This document shows positions 25,660 to 33,646 of a DNA stretch of 48,685 bases, piece by piece (positions within the stretch are counted from its first letter, which is position 1; every line of letters starts with the position of its first letter). The notes beneath the pieces were generated by a model, which ran no database searches, was not told where the DNA came from, and saw only the letters and a list, made by a program, of their open reading frames with translations. Source of the DNA: Streptomycetaceae bacterium (GTDB lineage Bacteria > Actinomycetota > Actinomycetes > Streptomycetales > Streptomycetaceae); the NCBI GenBank assembly GCA_019243445.1, contig JAFAUH010000166.1, forward strand, positions 1-48,685. Direction: 5' to 3'. The position numbers were made by a program, and so were the translations under genes.

Positions 25660-25680
25660 CGGTGTGCCATAGGGACACCG
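25660..25680. promoter_or_regulatory. Inverted repeat, candidate operator
   Basis: CGGTGT (25660-25665) and ACACCG (25675-25680) form a 6-bp inverted repeat with a 9-nt spacer, 180-200 bp upstream of the aldolase start. Confidence 0.3.
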
Positions 25681-25770
25681 CTGTTACCGTGGCTCAGCCA
25701 AAGCACCGGTTTATGACGTTTTGGAAGGTATTCGTCTGATCACCGGAGGGATTGCTACCCCTGGACAGCT

Positions 25771-25807
25771 GTCTCGTGCTTGAGACGGGAGTTCCCAATT
25801 CCGTCTC
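25771..25807. terminator. Hairpin with a competing alternative stem
   Basis: GAGACGGGA (25782-25790) pairs with TTCCGTCTC (25799-25807) with one G-T pair and an 8-nt loop. The sequence GTCTC at 25771-25775 can instead pair with GAGAC of the left arm, so two structures compete. It may terminate the GNAT transcripts arriving from upstream on the minus strand, or be part of a leader. Confidence 0.4.
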
Positions 25808-25859
25808 TGTCTGATTCAATCATTTCCCCACCGCGGCCAACAGGCCGGTCAACAGTTGA

Positions 25860-25970
25860 CTACCCGTGAGAGCGGCAAAGGTGTTCGGCGAGCTCGTCGA
25901 GGTCGACCTCGCGGTCGCCGGGCACGCCGAGAATGCATCGGGGATACCGAACGTCACTGACAATGCGGAC
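25860..25970 (-). pseudogene. Possible fragment of a former gene
   Basis: On the minus strand this stretch reads in frame ...RCILGVPGDREVDLDELAEH... for about 36 codons and then stops at 25860-25862. The codons have high GC at third positions and the peptide looks like real protein. It is vaguely like the PGDREVDL segment of YbaK/ProRS-editing-type domains. It overlaps the 3' end of the GNAT gene and has no start or remaining domain. It could be a relic left when the operon was inserted, or chance. Confidence 0.22.
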
Positions 25971-26499
25971 GCGGCAGCGGCAGCGGGGCACCCATCACCG
26001 TATACGGGGTTGGTGTGCTCGGGAAGTGGACGGGGTGAGCAAGATCCCGGTAGCCGAGCGAACGGTAGAAGCGGCGGGTCGGGGATTCCAGGTCGAGCGC
26101 GGAGAGGATGGAGCGCGGCTCGGCCGCGGCGTCGGTGATCTCGGTGATCAGGCGGCGCCCGATGCTGTGCCTCTGATAGGCGGGGTGCACATGCAGTTCG
26201 ACGATGACAAAGGACAAGTCGAGCCAGCAGTCGTTGCCGGTGCGGCGCAGATACGGTTCGACGACCGTCGACCACCAGTGCGTGCGGTCATTGGGCATGC
26301 CGTAGACGAAGCCTACGAGTCGGCCTTCCTGGGTGGTGGCGCCGAGCGCGCGCGCCCCGGGCATCGTGGCGTGCCGCAGCACGATCTGGCGGCGGACCGC
26401 GATCTCGTCGTCGGTCAGCCCGAAGGCCAAAGCCTGCACGGCGAGCGCCTCGTCGGCCCGTTGCACGAGATCGAACGGCTCGACCACCACGTCATCCAT
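25954..26499 (-). CDS. GNAT family N-acetyltransferase
   Basis: 181 residues with ATG start. The GNAT fold is indicated by the beta4-alpha3 segment DLSFVIVELHVHPAYQRHSIGRRLITEI (motif A) and LDLESPTRRFYRSLGYRDL (motif B). The usual Q-x-x-G-x-G acetyl-CoA loop reads QRHSIG, with Ser in place of the first Gly; this may weaken cofactor binding or simply be a variant. The substrate is unknown. It lies 29 nt after a second GNAT gene and follows ispG in the same direction, an arrangement typical of the Streptomyces ispG-dxr region rather than part of the biosynthetic operon. Confidence 0.85.
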   Translation of the reverse strand: MDDVVVEPFDLVQRADEALAVQALAFGLTDDEIAVRRQIVLRHATMPGARALGATTQEGRLVGFVYGMPNDRTHWWSTVVEPYLRRTGNDCWLDLSFVIVELHVHPAYQRHSIGRRLITEITDAAAEPRSILSALDLESPTRRFYRSLGYRDLAHPVHFPSTPTPYTVMGAPLPLPRPHCQ

Positions 26500-26528
26500 G
26501 GGGGGAGCGTAGTGGTTGCGGAAGCGGC

Positions 26529-27377
26529 TCAGAACAGCACGCTCATGAAGGCGCCGACTTCGGTGAAGCCCACGCGGCGGTACGAGGCCCGGGCGGCGGT
26601 GTTGAAGTCGTTGACGTACAGACTGACGACGGGTGCGACATCACGCAGCGCATACCCGAGCACCGCGGCCATGCCCGTCTCCGACAGTCCCTGTCCCCGG
26701 TGATCCGGGGCCACCCAGACGCCCTGGATCTGGCAGGCGTACGGGGTGGCGGCGCCGATTTCCGCCTTGAAGACGACGCGGCCGTTCTCGATGCGGGCGA
26801 ACGAGCGGCCGGAGGTGACGAGTTCTGCGACGCGCGCCTGGTAGAGCAAGCCGCCGTCCCCGGCGAGAGGGGACACGCCTACCTCCTCGGTGAACATGGC
26901 CACGCAGGCAGGCATGATCACGTCCATCTCGTCGCGGCGGATCCGCCGTACGAGGGGGTCGGGCGCGATATCGGCGGGCAGGGATCGGGTGACCATGAGC
27001 GGCTGGTGCGGGCGGACCTCACGGGCCGGGCCCCAAGAGGGTTCGAGCAGCGACCACAGTTCAGCGGTGGACGCGGCGGGACCGACAATGGACGAACAGC
27101 GGCGCCCGCCGCGCCGGGCCCGGTCGGCAAAGCCGCGAACGGCGGCGGAGGTCGCGCAGATGGGGACGAGGTTGGCGCCGGCGTAGCACAGCGATTCCAG
27201 CCGCCCGCCCGCGTACCAGCCCCACATCTCGCCGCCGAGCCGCCACGGGTCGAGTCCGGCTATGCGGACGCGGGCGGCGACAAAGGCATTCGCAATCGGA
27301 TCGCGGTCGAGGACGGCAAGGGCTGCGTCGAGCTCGCTGGGTTCCAGGACCTTGGTACTGGTCGTCGTCGTCAACAC
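26529..27377 (-). CDS. DUF4081-GNAT two-domain acetyltransferase
   Basis: 282 residues, starting with GTG (GAGG 8 nt upstream). The N-terminal half (about 1-140) matches the DUF4081 domain that precedes GNAT domains in actinobacteria (DRDPIANAFVAARVRIAGLDPWRLGGEMWGW is the characteristic start). The C-terminal half is GNAT, with IQGVWVAPDHRGQGLSETGM (acetyl-CoA binding) and VVSLYVNDFNTAARASYRRVGF. The family is conserved downstream of ispG in streptomycetes and its substrate is unknown. It is 159 nt downstream of ispG and 29 nt upstream of the next GNAT gene, so the three may be cotranscribed. Confidence 0.88.
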   Translation of the reverse strand: MLTTTTSTKVLEPSELDAALAVLDRDPIANAFVAARVRIAGLDPWRLGGEMWGWYAGGRLESLCYAGANLVPICATSAAVRGFADRARRGGRRCSSIVGPAASTAELWSLLEPSWGPAREVRPHQPLMVTRSLPADIAPDPLVRRIRRDEMDVIMPACVAMFTEEVGVSPLAGDGGLLYQARVAELVTSGRSFARIENGRVVFKAEIGAATPYACQIQGVWVAPDHRGQGLSETGMAAVLGYALRDVAPVVSLYVNDFNTAARASYRRVGFTEVGAFMSVLF

Positions 27378-27536
27378 GTGCGCGCCTCACCGGTACGGGC
27401 CCCAGGGGCTGTCGGTCGTGGGACCTCCGCACTGTACCTCGCACTTGCGCCTCCGCGCGCGATACCACCGACGGCGAAAGCCCTCGCTGGGCGCCTATCC
27501 CCCGGCTGGAGACTCAGAATCCAACCCCCTGGGGTG

Positions 27537-28691
27537 TCAGGAGACGGTGACCTCGGGCCGGCCGGAGGCAAGGCCTTCCGCTTCCATCTGTTCGGCGATC
27601 TTCATTGCCTCCTCGATGAGCGTCTCGACGATCTTCGACTCCGGGACAATCTTGATGACCTCGCCCTTGACAAAGATCTGCCCCTTGCCGTTGCCCGAGG
27701 CGACGCCGAGATCCGCCTCGCGCGCCTCGCCGGGGCCGTTGACGACGCAACCCATCACCGCGACGCGCAGCGGGATCTCCATGCCTTCAAGACCAGCCGT
27801 CACCTCGTCGGCGAGCTTGTAGACGTCCACCTGAGCCCGTCCGCAGGACGGGCAGGAGACGATCTCCAAACGGCGCTCGCGCAACCCCAGCGACTCCAGG
27901 ATCTGGATGCCGACCTTGATCTCCTCGACCGGCGGGGCGGAGAGCGAGACCCGGATGGTGTCCCCGATCCCCTCGCTCAGCAGCGCGCCGAAGGCCACGG
28001 CCGACTTGATCGTGCCCTGGAACGCCGGACCCGCCTCGGTCACGCCCAGGTGCAGCGGGTAGTCGCACTGCTGCGCCAGTAGCCGGTAGGCGCTGACCAT
28101 CACCACCGGGTCGTTGTGCTTCACCGAGATCTTGATGTCCCGGAAGTCGTGCTCCTCGAAGAGCGAGCACTCCCACAGCGCCGACTCCACCAGCGCCTCG
28201 GGGGTGGCCTTGCCGTACTTCTCCAGCAGCCGCCGGTCCAGCGATCCGGCGTTCACACCGATCCGGATCGGTACCCCGGCCGCCGAGGCCGCCTTCGCGA
28301 TTTCCTTGACCTTGTCGTCGAACTGGCGAATGTTCCCCGGGTTCACCCGGACGGCCGCACATCCGGCGTCGATCGCCTGGAACACGTACTTCGGCTGGAA
28401 GTGAATGTCCGCGATGACCGGAATCTGCGACTTGCGGGCGATCGTCGCCAGCGCGTCCGCGTCATCCTGCGAGGGACACGCCACCCGCACGATCTGGCAT
28501 CCCGACGCCGTCAGCTCGGCGATCTGCTGCAGCGTCGCGCCAATGTCCGCAGTCACCGTTGTCGTCATCGACTGCACCGACACGGGCGCGTCGCCACCCA
28601 CGGCTACCGATCCGACCTCGATTTTGCGGCTCTTACGGCGGTCGGCGAGCTTCAGCGGAACGGACGGCATGCCGAGCGAGATCGCGGTCAT
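27537..28691 (-). CDS. ispG: 4-hydroxy-3-methylbut-2-enyl diphosphate synthase (flavodoxin)
   Basis: 384 residues. IspG (GcpE) reductively converts MEcPP to HMBPP in the MEP isoprenoid pathway with a [4Fe-4S] cluster. The TIM-barrel part starts [20 protein letters not shown] and contains [13 protein letters not shown] and AVRVNPGNI. The cluster ligands are in [19 protein letters not shown] and [11 protein letters not shown]. The ATG at 28691 gives the usual actinobacterial length. It lies in the dxr-rseP-ispG order, two MEP pathway genes bracketing a membrane protease, as in other streptomycetes. Confidence 0.96.
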   Translation of the reverse strand: MTAISLGMPSVPLKLADRRKSRKIEVGSVAVGGDAPVSVQSMTTTVTADIGATLQQIAELTASGCQIVRVACPSQDDADALATIARKSQIPVIADIHFQPKYVFQAIDAGCAAVRVNPGNIRQFDDKVKEIAKAASAAGVPIRIGVNAGSLDRRLLEKYGKATPEALVESALWECSLFEEHDFRDIKISVKHNDPVVMVSAYRLLAQQCDYPLHLGVTEAGPAFQGTIKSAVAFGALLSEGIGDTIRVSLSAPPVEEIKVGIQILESLGLRERRLEIVSCPSCGRAQVDVYKLADEVTAGLEGMEIPLRVAVMGCVVNGPGEAREADLGVASGNGKGQIFVKGEVIKIVPESKIVETLIEEAMKIAEQMEAEGLASGRPEVTVS

Positions 28692-28829
28692 GTGCTGTGC
28701 AACCCCAAGGTCTGGATGGTGTGGGCCGGACCCCGTGCGCCATGCCACGAGCCCCGCGCTTCTGAGATTACGGCACCGACATATGCGGGAGCGTGCTAAC
28801 CGACATATCGACACGCCTGACCGCCCATC

Positions 28830-30140
28830 TTATGTGATCTTCACTGGATTGACCACATCCGCGATCAGCACGAGCACGGTGAACGACAGGAACAGGCCAG
28901 CGACGACATACGCCACGGGCATCATCTTTGCCACATCGAATGGTCCGGGGTCGGGACGGTGGAAGACCCGCGCCAGATGGCGCTTCAGCGCCTCCCACAA
29001 CGCGCCCACGATGTGTCCGCCGTCGAGCGGCAGCAGCGGCAGCATGTTGAACAAGAACAGCGACAGGTTGAAGCCTGCGACCAGCATGAGCATCGTCGCG
29101 ATCCGCTGCTCCGGCGGGATGTTGAGCGTGAAGACTTCGCCGCCGACGCGGGCTGCACCGACCACGCCCATCGGCGAGTCGGGCTGGCGCGGCGCGCCGT
29201 CGAAGGCCGACTGCCACAGACCGGGAATGCGCTCCGGCAGGTTGACGAGCGACTTGGTGGCTGTGGTGACCATGCCGCCCATCCGGCTCAGCGATTCGTC
29301 GAACGACTGCTTGACGATGCCCTGGGCCGGGGTGAAGCCGAGGAATCCGGCGGTGACGTACTGCCCTTCGATGTAATTGCCGTAGCCGTCGGTCTTCGCG
29401 ACCTGGTTCTTTATCAGATCGGCATGGAGTTCAAGGCTCCGGCCGCCGCGCTCGACGGTGATGGTGGCCGGCCCGGTCGTGGCGCGGATGTCGCCCTGCA
29501 GCTGGGACCACGAGGTGATGGGTCGGCCGTCGAACGCGGTGATCCGGTCGCCCGCCTTCAGACCCGCCTTCTTCGCCGGGGAGGCCGGATCGTGCGCGAC
29601 GCATGTCGTCTTCCCCGCGCTCGCCGCGGACTGGGAGATCACGCAGTCCGAGACGCTGCTCACGGCTGTGGTCTGCGAATTGATCCCAAAGCCCATCAGC
29701 ACGGCCAAGAAAAGCACGACCGCGAGAATCAGGTTCATAAACGGTCCGGCGAACATCACGATGACGCGCTTCCACGGTTTGCGCGTGTAAAACAGGCGCT
29801 TTTCATCGCCTGGCTGGAGCTGCTCGAACGCAGCCGAGCGGGCGTCTTCGATCATGCCTCGCCACGGACTGGTCGAACGGGAGGCGATCTTCCCGTCATT
29901 GCCGGGCGGGAACATCCCGATCATGCGAATGTATCCGCCGAGCGGGATCGCCTTGATCCCGTACTCGGTATCGCCCTTCTTCCGCGACCAGATGGTCGGC
30001 CCGAAGCCCACCATGTACTGGGGCACACGGATACCGAAGAGCTTGGCGGTCGACAGGTGGCCCAGCTCATGCCAGGCGATGGAAATAAGCAGGCCGACGG
30101 CGAAGACGACTATCCCCAGCACCGTCATGAGTGTCGTCAT
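28830..30140 (-). CDS. rseP: Site-2 membrane metalloprotease, RseP/RasP family (M50)
   Basis: 436 residues. It is an intramembrane zinc protease that cleaves membrane-embedded substrates such as anti-sigma factors. The first helix carries the zinc site HELGH ([18 protein letters not shown]). One PDZ domain follows (about 190-290, [20 protein letters not shown]). The third zinc ligand is in [17 protein letters not shown], a variant of NxxPxxxLDG. Four hydrophobic segments are visible. The ATG at 30140 overlaps the dxr stop (ATGA, 30137-30140), so it is coupled to dxr. Physiological substrates in this organism are unknown. Confidence 0.93.
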   Translation of the reverse strand: MTTLMTVLGIVVFAVGLLISIAWHELGHLSTAKLFGIRVPQYMVGFGPTIWSRKKGDTEYGIKAIPLGGYIRMIGMFPPGNDGKIASRSTSPWRGMIEDARSAAFEQLQPGDEKRLFYTRKPWKRVIVMFAGPFMNLILAVVLFLAVLMGFGINSQTTAVSSVSDCVISQSAASAGKTTCVAHDPASPAKKAGLKAGDRITAFDGRPITSWSQLQGDIRATTGPATITVERGGRSLELHADLIKNQVAKTDGYGNYIEGQYVTAGFLGFTPAQGIVKQSFDESLSRMGGMVTTATKSLVNLPERIPGLWQSAFDGAPRQPDSPMGVVGAARVGGEVFTLNIPPEQRIATMLMLVAGFNLSLFLFNMLPLLPLDGGHIVGALWEALKRHLARVFHRPDPGPFDVAKMMPVAYVVAGLFLSFTVLVLIADVVNPVKIT

Positions 30141-31426
30141 ACGTGAGCCTCCGCTGTCGCCTGTGCGGCACATTCCCGGGCACGGGTGCGTGCCCACCTC
30201 TCCGCTTCGAGGACGTCTGCCAGGGTCAGCGAAGTTCCCGCGGTCGGCGCGTCGTGCTTGTCGGCACTGTGTTCTTCGACGACAGCCGCCACGGTGTCCA
30301 CGATCCCGGTGAACGCCAGCCGGCCTGCGAGGAAGGCATCGACGCATTCCTCGTTGGCCGCGTTGAACACCGCGGGAGCGGTGCCCCCGAGGCTACCCAC
30401 ATGCCGTGCCAACGACACGGCCGGGAAAGCATTCTCATCGAGCGGGAAGAACTCCCACTCCATCGCCTTCGACCAGTCGAACGCGGGTGCCGCGTCCGGG
30501 ACCCGCTCCGGCCAGCCGAGGCCCAGCGCGATCGGCATGCGCATGTCCGGCGGGCTGGCCTGCGCCAGCGTGGAGCCGTCGGTGAACTCCACCATCGAAT
30601 GGATGGCGGACTGCGGGTGGACGACGACCTCGATCCGCTCGAAGGGGATGTCGTAGAGCAGATGTGCCTCAATGACCTCCAGGCCCTTGTTGACCAGCGT
30701 CGCCGAGTTGATCGTGATCACCGGGCCCATCTCCCAGGTGGGGTGGGCGAGCGCGTCCCGCGGTGTGACGCCGGCGAGCTCCGCCTTCGTACGGCCGCGG
30801 AAGGGTCCGCCGGACGCAGTCACGATGAGCTTGCGCACCTCCGCCCGTGCACCGCCCATCAGTGCCTGGAAGAGCGCGGAGTGCTCGGAGTCGACGGGGA
30901 TGATCTGGCCGGGCTCGGCAATCGCCTTCACCAACGGGCCGCCGACAATCAGCGACTCCTTGTTGGCCAGGATCAGCACCCGGCCGGCCTCCAGCGCGGC
31001 GAGTGTGGGGGCGAGCCCGATCGACCCGGTGATGCCGTTGAGGACGGAGTGGCATGCGAAGCGGGCGAGCTCCGTGGCCGCATCCGGCCCGGCCAGGATC
31101 TCCGGCAGCGGCTGCACTCCGTACTCCGCAGCCAGCGCCTCCCGCAACGCGGGCACAGCCGCCTCGTCGGCCACGCCCACGGCCCGTACTCCGAGGCGGT
31201 GCGCCTGCTCGGCGAGGAGTTGCACCCGGCCCCCCGCCGCCGACAGCGCGACCACCCGGAAGCGCTCGGGGTTGCGCAGCACCACATCGACGGCCTGAGT
31301 ACCGATCGAGCCGGTGGACCCCAGGATCACTATGTCCCGGGGCCCGGTGCACGTACCGGCGGCGGCCGGATGGCCGGGATAGCGGAGATGAGGGTCGGCG
31401 AGCGGGTCGGCGAGGGAGTCCGTCAT
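30137..31426 (-). CDS. dxr: 1-deoxy-D-xylulose 5-phosphate reductoisomerase
   Basis: About 429 residues. Dxr converts DXP to MEP with NADPH, the committed step of the MEP pathway. It has the Rossmann motif [34 protein letters not shown] written here as [13 protein letters not shown], the metal/substrate segment [15 protein letters not shown], and TASGGPFRG and [22 protein letters not shown]. The start is uncertain: the ATG at 31426 has GGAGGG almost touching it, which is too close for a good ribosome site, but no better in-frame start was found. It overlaps rseP by 4 nt. A triple 13-bp repeat lies just upstream (31463-31501). Confidence 0.94.
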   Translation of the reverse strand: MTDSLADPLADPHLRYPGHPAAAGTCTGPRDIVILGSTGSIGTQAVDVVLRNPERFRVVALSAAGGRVQLLAEQAHRLGVRAVGVADEAAVPALREALAAEYGVQPLPEILAGPDAATELARFACHSVLNGITGSIGLAPTLAALEAGRVLILANKESLIVGGPLVKAIAEPGQIIPVDSEHSALFQALMGGARAEVRKLIVTASGGPFRGRTKAELAGVTPRDALAHPTWEMGPVITINSATLVNKGLEVIEAHLLYDIPFERIEVVVHPQSAIHSMVEFTDGSTLAQASPPDMRMPIALGLGWPERVPDAAPAFDWSKAMEWEFFPLDENAFPAVSLARHVGSLGGTAPAVFNAANEECVDAFLAGRLAFTGIVDTVAAVVEEHSADKHDAPTAGTSLTLADVLEAERWARTRARECAAQATAEAHV

Positions 31427-31462
31427 CCCTCCATTGTGGGTGCAAGCACTGACACCGGTGAG

Positions 31463-31501
31463 ACCGGTGACGTCAACCGGTGACGTCAACCGGTGACGTC
31501 A
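31463..31501. repeat. Three perfect 13-bp tandem repeats upstream of dxr
   Basis: accggtgacgtca is repeated three times without a mismatch (31463-31475, 31476-31488, 31489-31501). Each unit contains the palindromes ACCGGT and TGACGTCA (the latter shared with the next unit or flank). The last copy includes the stop codon of the acyl-CoA dehydrogenase gene. The array could bind a regulator or be a neutral expansion. Confidence 0.9.
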
Positions 31502-33442
31502 GTGGATCGGTCGATGGACGTTGTCGGCCCTGGCAGGTCCCGGCGTGGCATCCGCAATCCAGGGGCCGTCCCCGCTGGGGTCGATGATCCCTTCCTCCAG
31601 CCAGGTGTAGACACCGGCGAGCACACCCTTGACGACCTTGCTGTCGACACTGTCGGTGTTGGTCCACAACCGGCCGAAGAGCTCCTCGACGCGGATGCGG
31701 GCCTGACGGCAGAAAGCGTCGGCGAGTTGGTATGCCTCACGGCCGTTCTCGCCATGCGAGCGCAGCATTTCCGCTCGTACGCAGGAAGCACTCATCGCGA
31801 ACAGTTCCGCGCCGATGTCGACGATCCGGCCGAGGAAGCCCTGCTTGGTCTCCATCCGACCCTGCCAGCGCGACATGGCGTAGAAGGTGGAGCGGGCGAG
31901 CTTGCGCGCGCTGCGCTCCACATAGCGCAGATGGAAAGCGAGGTCGGGGTGGCCAGCTGGGTGGAACTCGCCGTAGGAGGTGGGCATTTGACCCGGACCT
32001 GCGACGAGCTTGGGGAGCCAGCAGGCGTAGAAGCCGCCGGCCTTGGCGCCCGCCCTGGCCTTGTCCGACAGCGACTTGCCGGGGTCGATCAGATCACCGG
32101 CCACCGACAGGTGGGCGTCCACGGCCTCGCGGGCGATCAGCAGATGCATGATCTCCGTCGACCCCTCGAAGATCCGGTTGATCCGCAGGTCGCGCAGGAG
32201 TTGCTCGGCGGGCACGGCGCGCTCGCCGCGGGCCGCGAGCGACGCTGCGGTCTCAAAACCCCGCCCGCCGCGGATCTGGACCAGTTCGTCGGCCATCCGC
32301 CAGGCCATCTCACTGCCGTAGAGCTTGGCGAGTGCGGCCTCGATGCGGATGTCGTTGCAGTCCTCGTCAGCCATCTGGCTGGATAGGTCGACCACTGCTT
32401 CGAGGGCGAAGGTGGTCGCGGCGATGAACGCGATCTTCGAGCCGACGGCCTCGTGCTTGGCGAGGGGCTTGCCCCACTGTTCGCGGACGGCGGACCACTC
32501 ACGGGCGATCTTCAGGCACCATTTGCCCGCGCCCGCGCACATCGCGGGGAGCGAGAGGCGTCCGGTGTTGAGGGTAGTCAGGGCGATCTTCAGCCCGGCG
32601 CCCTCGGGGCCGATGCGGTTGGCAGCCGGGACGCGCACCCGGTGGAAGCGAGTGACGCCGTTCTCGATGCCGCGCAGCCCCATGAACGCGTTGCGGTGCT
32701 CGACCGTGATGCCGGGGCTGTCCGCCTCCACGACGAAGGCGGTGATGCCGCCCTTGTGGCCCTCAGACTTTGGTACCCGGGCCATGACGACAAGCAGGTC
32801 GGCGACGACGCCGTTGGTCGTCCACAGCTTGACGCCTTCGAGGATGTACTCCGAGCTGTCTTCCGACGGCACGGCCGCCGTGGCGAGCCGTGCCGGGTCG
32901 GAGCCGACGTCCGGTTCGGTGAGCAGGAACGCGGAGATGTCGGTGCGGGCGCAGCGCGGCAGGAAGGCGTCTTTCTGCTCCTGGGTGCCGAAGAGCTTCA
33001 GGGGCTGCGGGACGCCGATCGACTGGTGGGCGGAGAGCAGCGCGCCGATCGCGGGATTGGCCGAGCCGGCGAGTGCCAGCGCCTTGTTGTAGTACACCTG
33101 GGTGAGGCCGAGGCCGCCGTATTTGGTGTCGATCTTCATTCCCAGGGCGCCGAGGTCCTTCAGGCCGTTGATGACCTCGTCGGGTATGCGCGCCTCGCGC
33201 TCGATGCGGGCGCTGTCGACCTCGGACTCGAGGAAGTCGCGCAGCTTGGCGAGGAACGCCTCGCCACGCTGGGCGTCGTCGGGTGCGCCGGCGGGATGGG
33301 GATGGATCAGGTCCAGCCGGAACCTGCCGAGGAACAATTCCTTGGCGAAGCTTGGCTTGCGCCAGCCCTGCTCACGGGCCGCCTCGGCGACCGCGCGCGC
33401 CTCGTGCTCGGAGACCTTGCGTGGAGCGGATGTTGCGGTCAT
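31499..33442 (-). CDS. Acyl-CoA dehydrogenase (long, VLCAD/ACAD9-like)
   Basis: 647 residues, an FAD enzyme that oxidises acyl-CoA to trans-2-enoyl-CoA. The N-terminal extension (HEARAVAEAAREQGWRKPSFAKELFLGRF) is typical of the long actinobacterial group. Acyl-CoA dehydrogenase domains follow: GAKYGGLGL-like DTKYGGLGLTQVYYN, the FAD segment LLTEPDVGSDPARL, and LQIRGGRGFE-like VQIRGGRGFETAAS. The catalytic Glu is in NRIFEGSTEIMHLLIARE. About 180 further helical residues form the C-terminal extension. It is on the same strand as dxr and ends inside the triple repeat. The upstream 204 nt hold a short hairpin (33556-33571) at the end of the ATPase gene. Confidence 0.93.
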   Translation of the reverse strand: MTATSAPRKVSEHEARAVAEAAREQGWRKPSFAKELFLGRFRLDLIHPHPAGAPDDAQRGEAFLAKLRDFLESEVDSARIEREARIPDEVINGLKDLGALGMKIDTKYGGLGLTQVYYNKALALAGSANPAIGALLSAHQSIGVPQPLKLFGTQEQKDAFLPRCARTDISAFLLTEPDVGSDPARLATAAVPSEDSSEYILEGVKLWTTNGVVADLLVVMARVPKSEGHKGGITAFVVEADSPGITVEHRNAFMGLRGIENGVTRFHRVRVPAANRIGPEGAGLKIALTTLNTGRLSLPAMCAGAGKWCLKIAREWSAVREQWGKPLAKHEAVGSKIAFIAATTFALEAVVDLSSQMADEDCNDIRIEAALAKLYGSEMAWRMADELVQIRGGRGFETAASLAARGERAVPAEQLLRDLRINRIFEGSTEIMHLLIAREAVDAHLSVAGDLIDPGKSLSDKARAGAKAGGFYACWLPKLVAGPGQMPTSYGEFHPAGHPDLAFHLRYVERSARKLARSTFYAMSRWQGRMETKQGFLGRIVDIGAELFAMSASCVRAEMLRSHGENGREAYQLADAFCRQARIRVEELFGRLWTNTDSVDSKVVKGVLAGVYTWLEEGIIDPSGDGPWIADATPGPARADNVHRPIH

Positions 33443-33555
33443 GGTTCCACCTCGTTATCCACGTGCCGCCTGATCCGATCGAGTGATATTACTCACACGT
33501 ACCGTGCCATTTTGCACGCGTTGGGGGCGGAACGCCAAGTGGTGCGGACTGGCCC

Positions 33556-33571
33556 TCCCCAACAGTGGGGA
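33556..33571 (-). terminator. Short hairpin after the membrane ATPase gene
   Basis: TCCCCA (33556-33561) pairs with TGGGGA (33566-33571) around a 4-nt loop, 76 nt after the stop of the ATPase gene. It is a weak candidate terminator; the rest of the 204-nt gap shows nothing clear. Confidence 0.35.
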
Positions 33572-33646
33572 CGTGACGTGGTCACGGACGGCTCCGACCC
33601 GCTACCTGAAGTGATGCTGCCCTAACAATCTTGTCGTCAAAGCCCC

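Larger units (their letters stand above)
25481..25953 (-). promoter_or_regulatory. Gene-free leader/promoter region of the biosynthetic operon
   Basis: This 473-nt stretch between the aldolase start and the GNAT gene is less GC-rich than its surroundings and has no convincing intact gene. It holds a 14-bp perfect palindrome (25570-25583), an inverted repeat (25660-25680), a 9-bp-stem hairpin (25782-25807) and a possible gene remnant (25860-25970). It is the most likely site of the operon promoter and its control. No clear -35/-10 pair was found. Confidence 0.5.

Noticed and set aside
25452-25706. 84-codon minus-strand frame before the aldolase
   Set aside because: Overlaps the aldolase start in another frame, no family features, no ribosome site; the region looks like promoter DNA.
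25820-26275. 151-codon minus-strand frame overlapping the GNAT gene
   Set aside because: Most of it is a shadow of the GNAT gene; composition Ala/Pro/Arg-rich without motif.
31463-31501. CRISPR-like array
   Set aside because: Repeats are directly contiguous without spacers and only 13 bp long.
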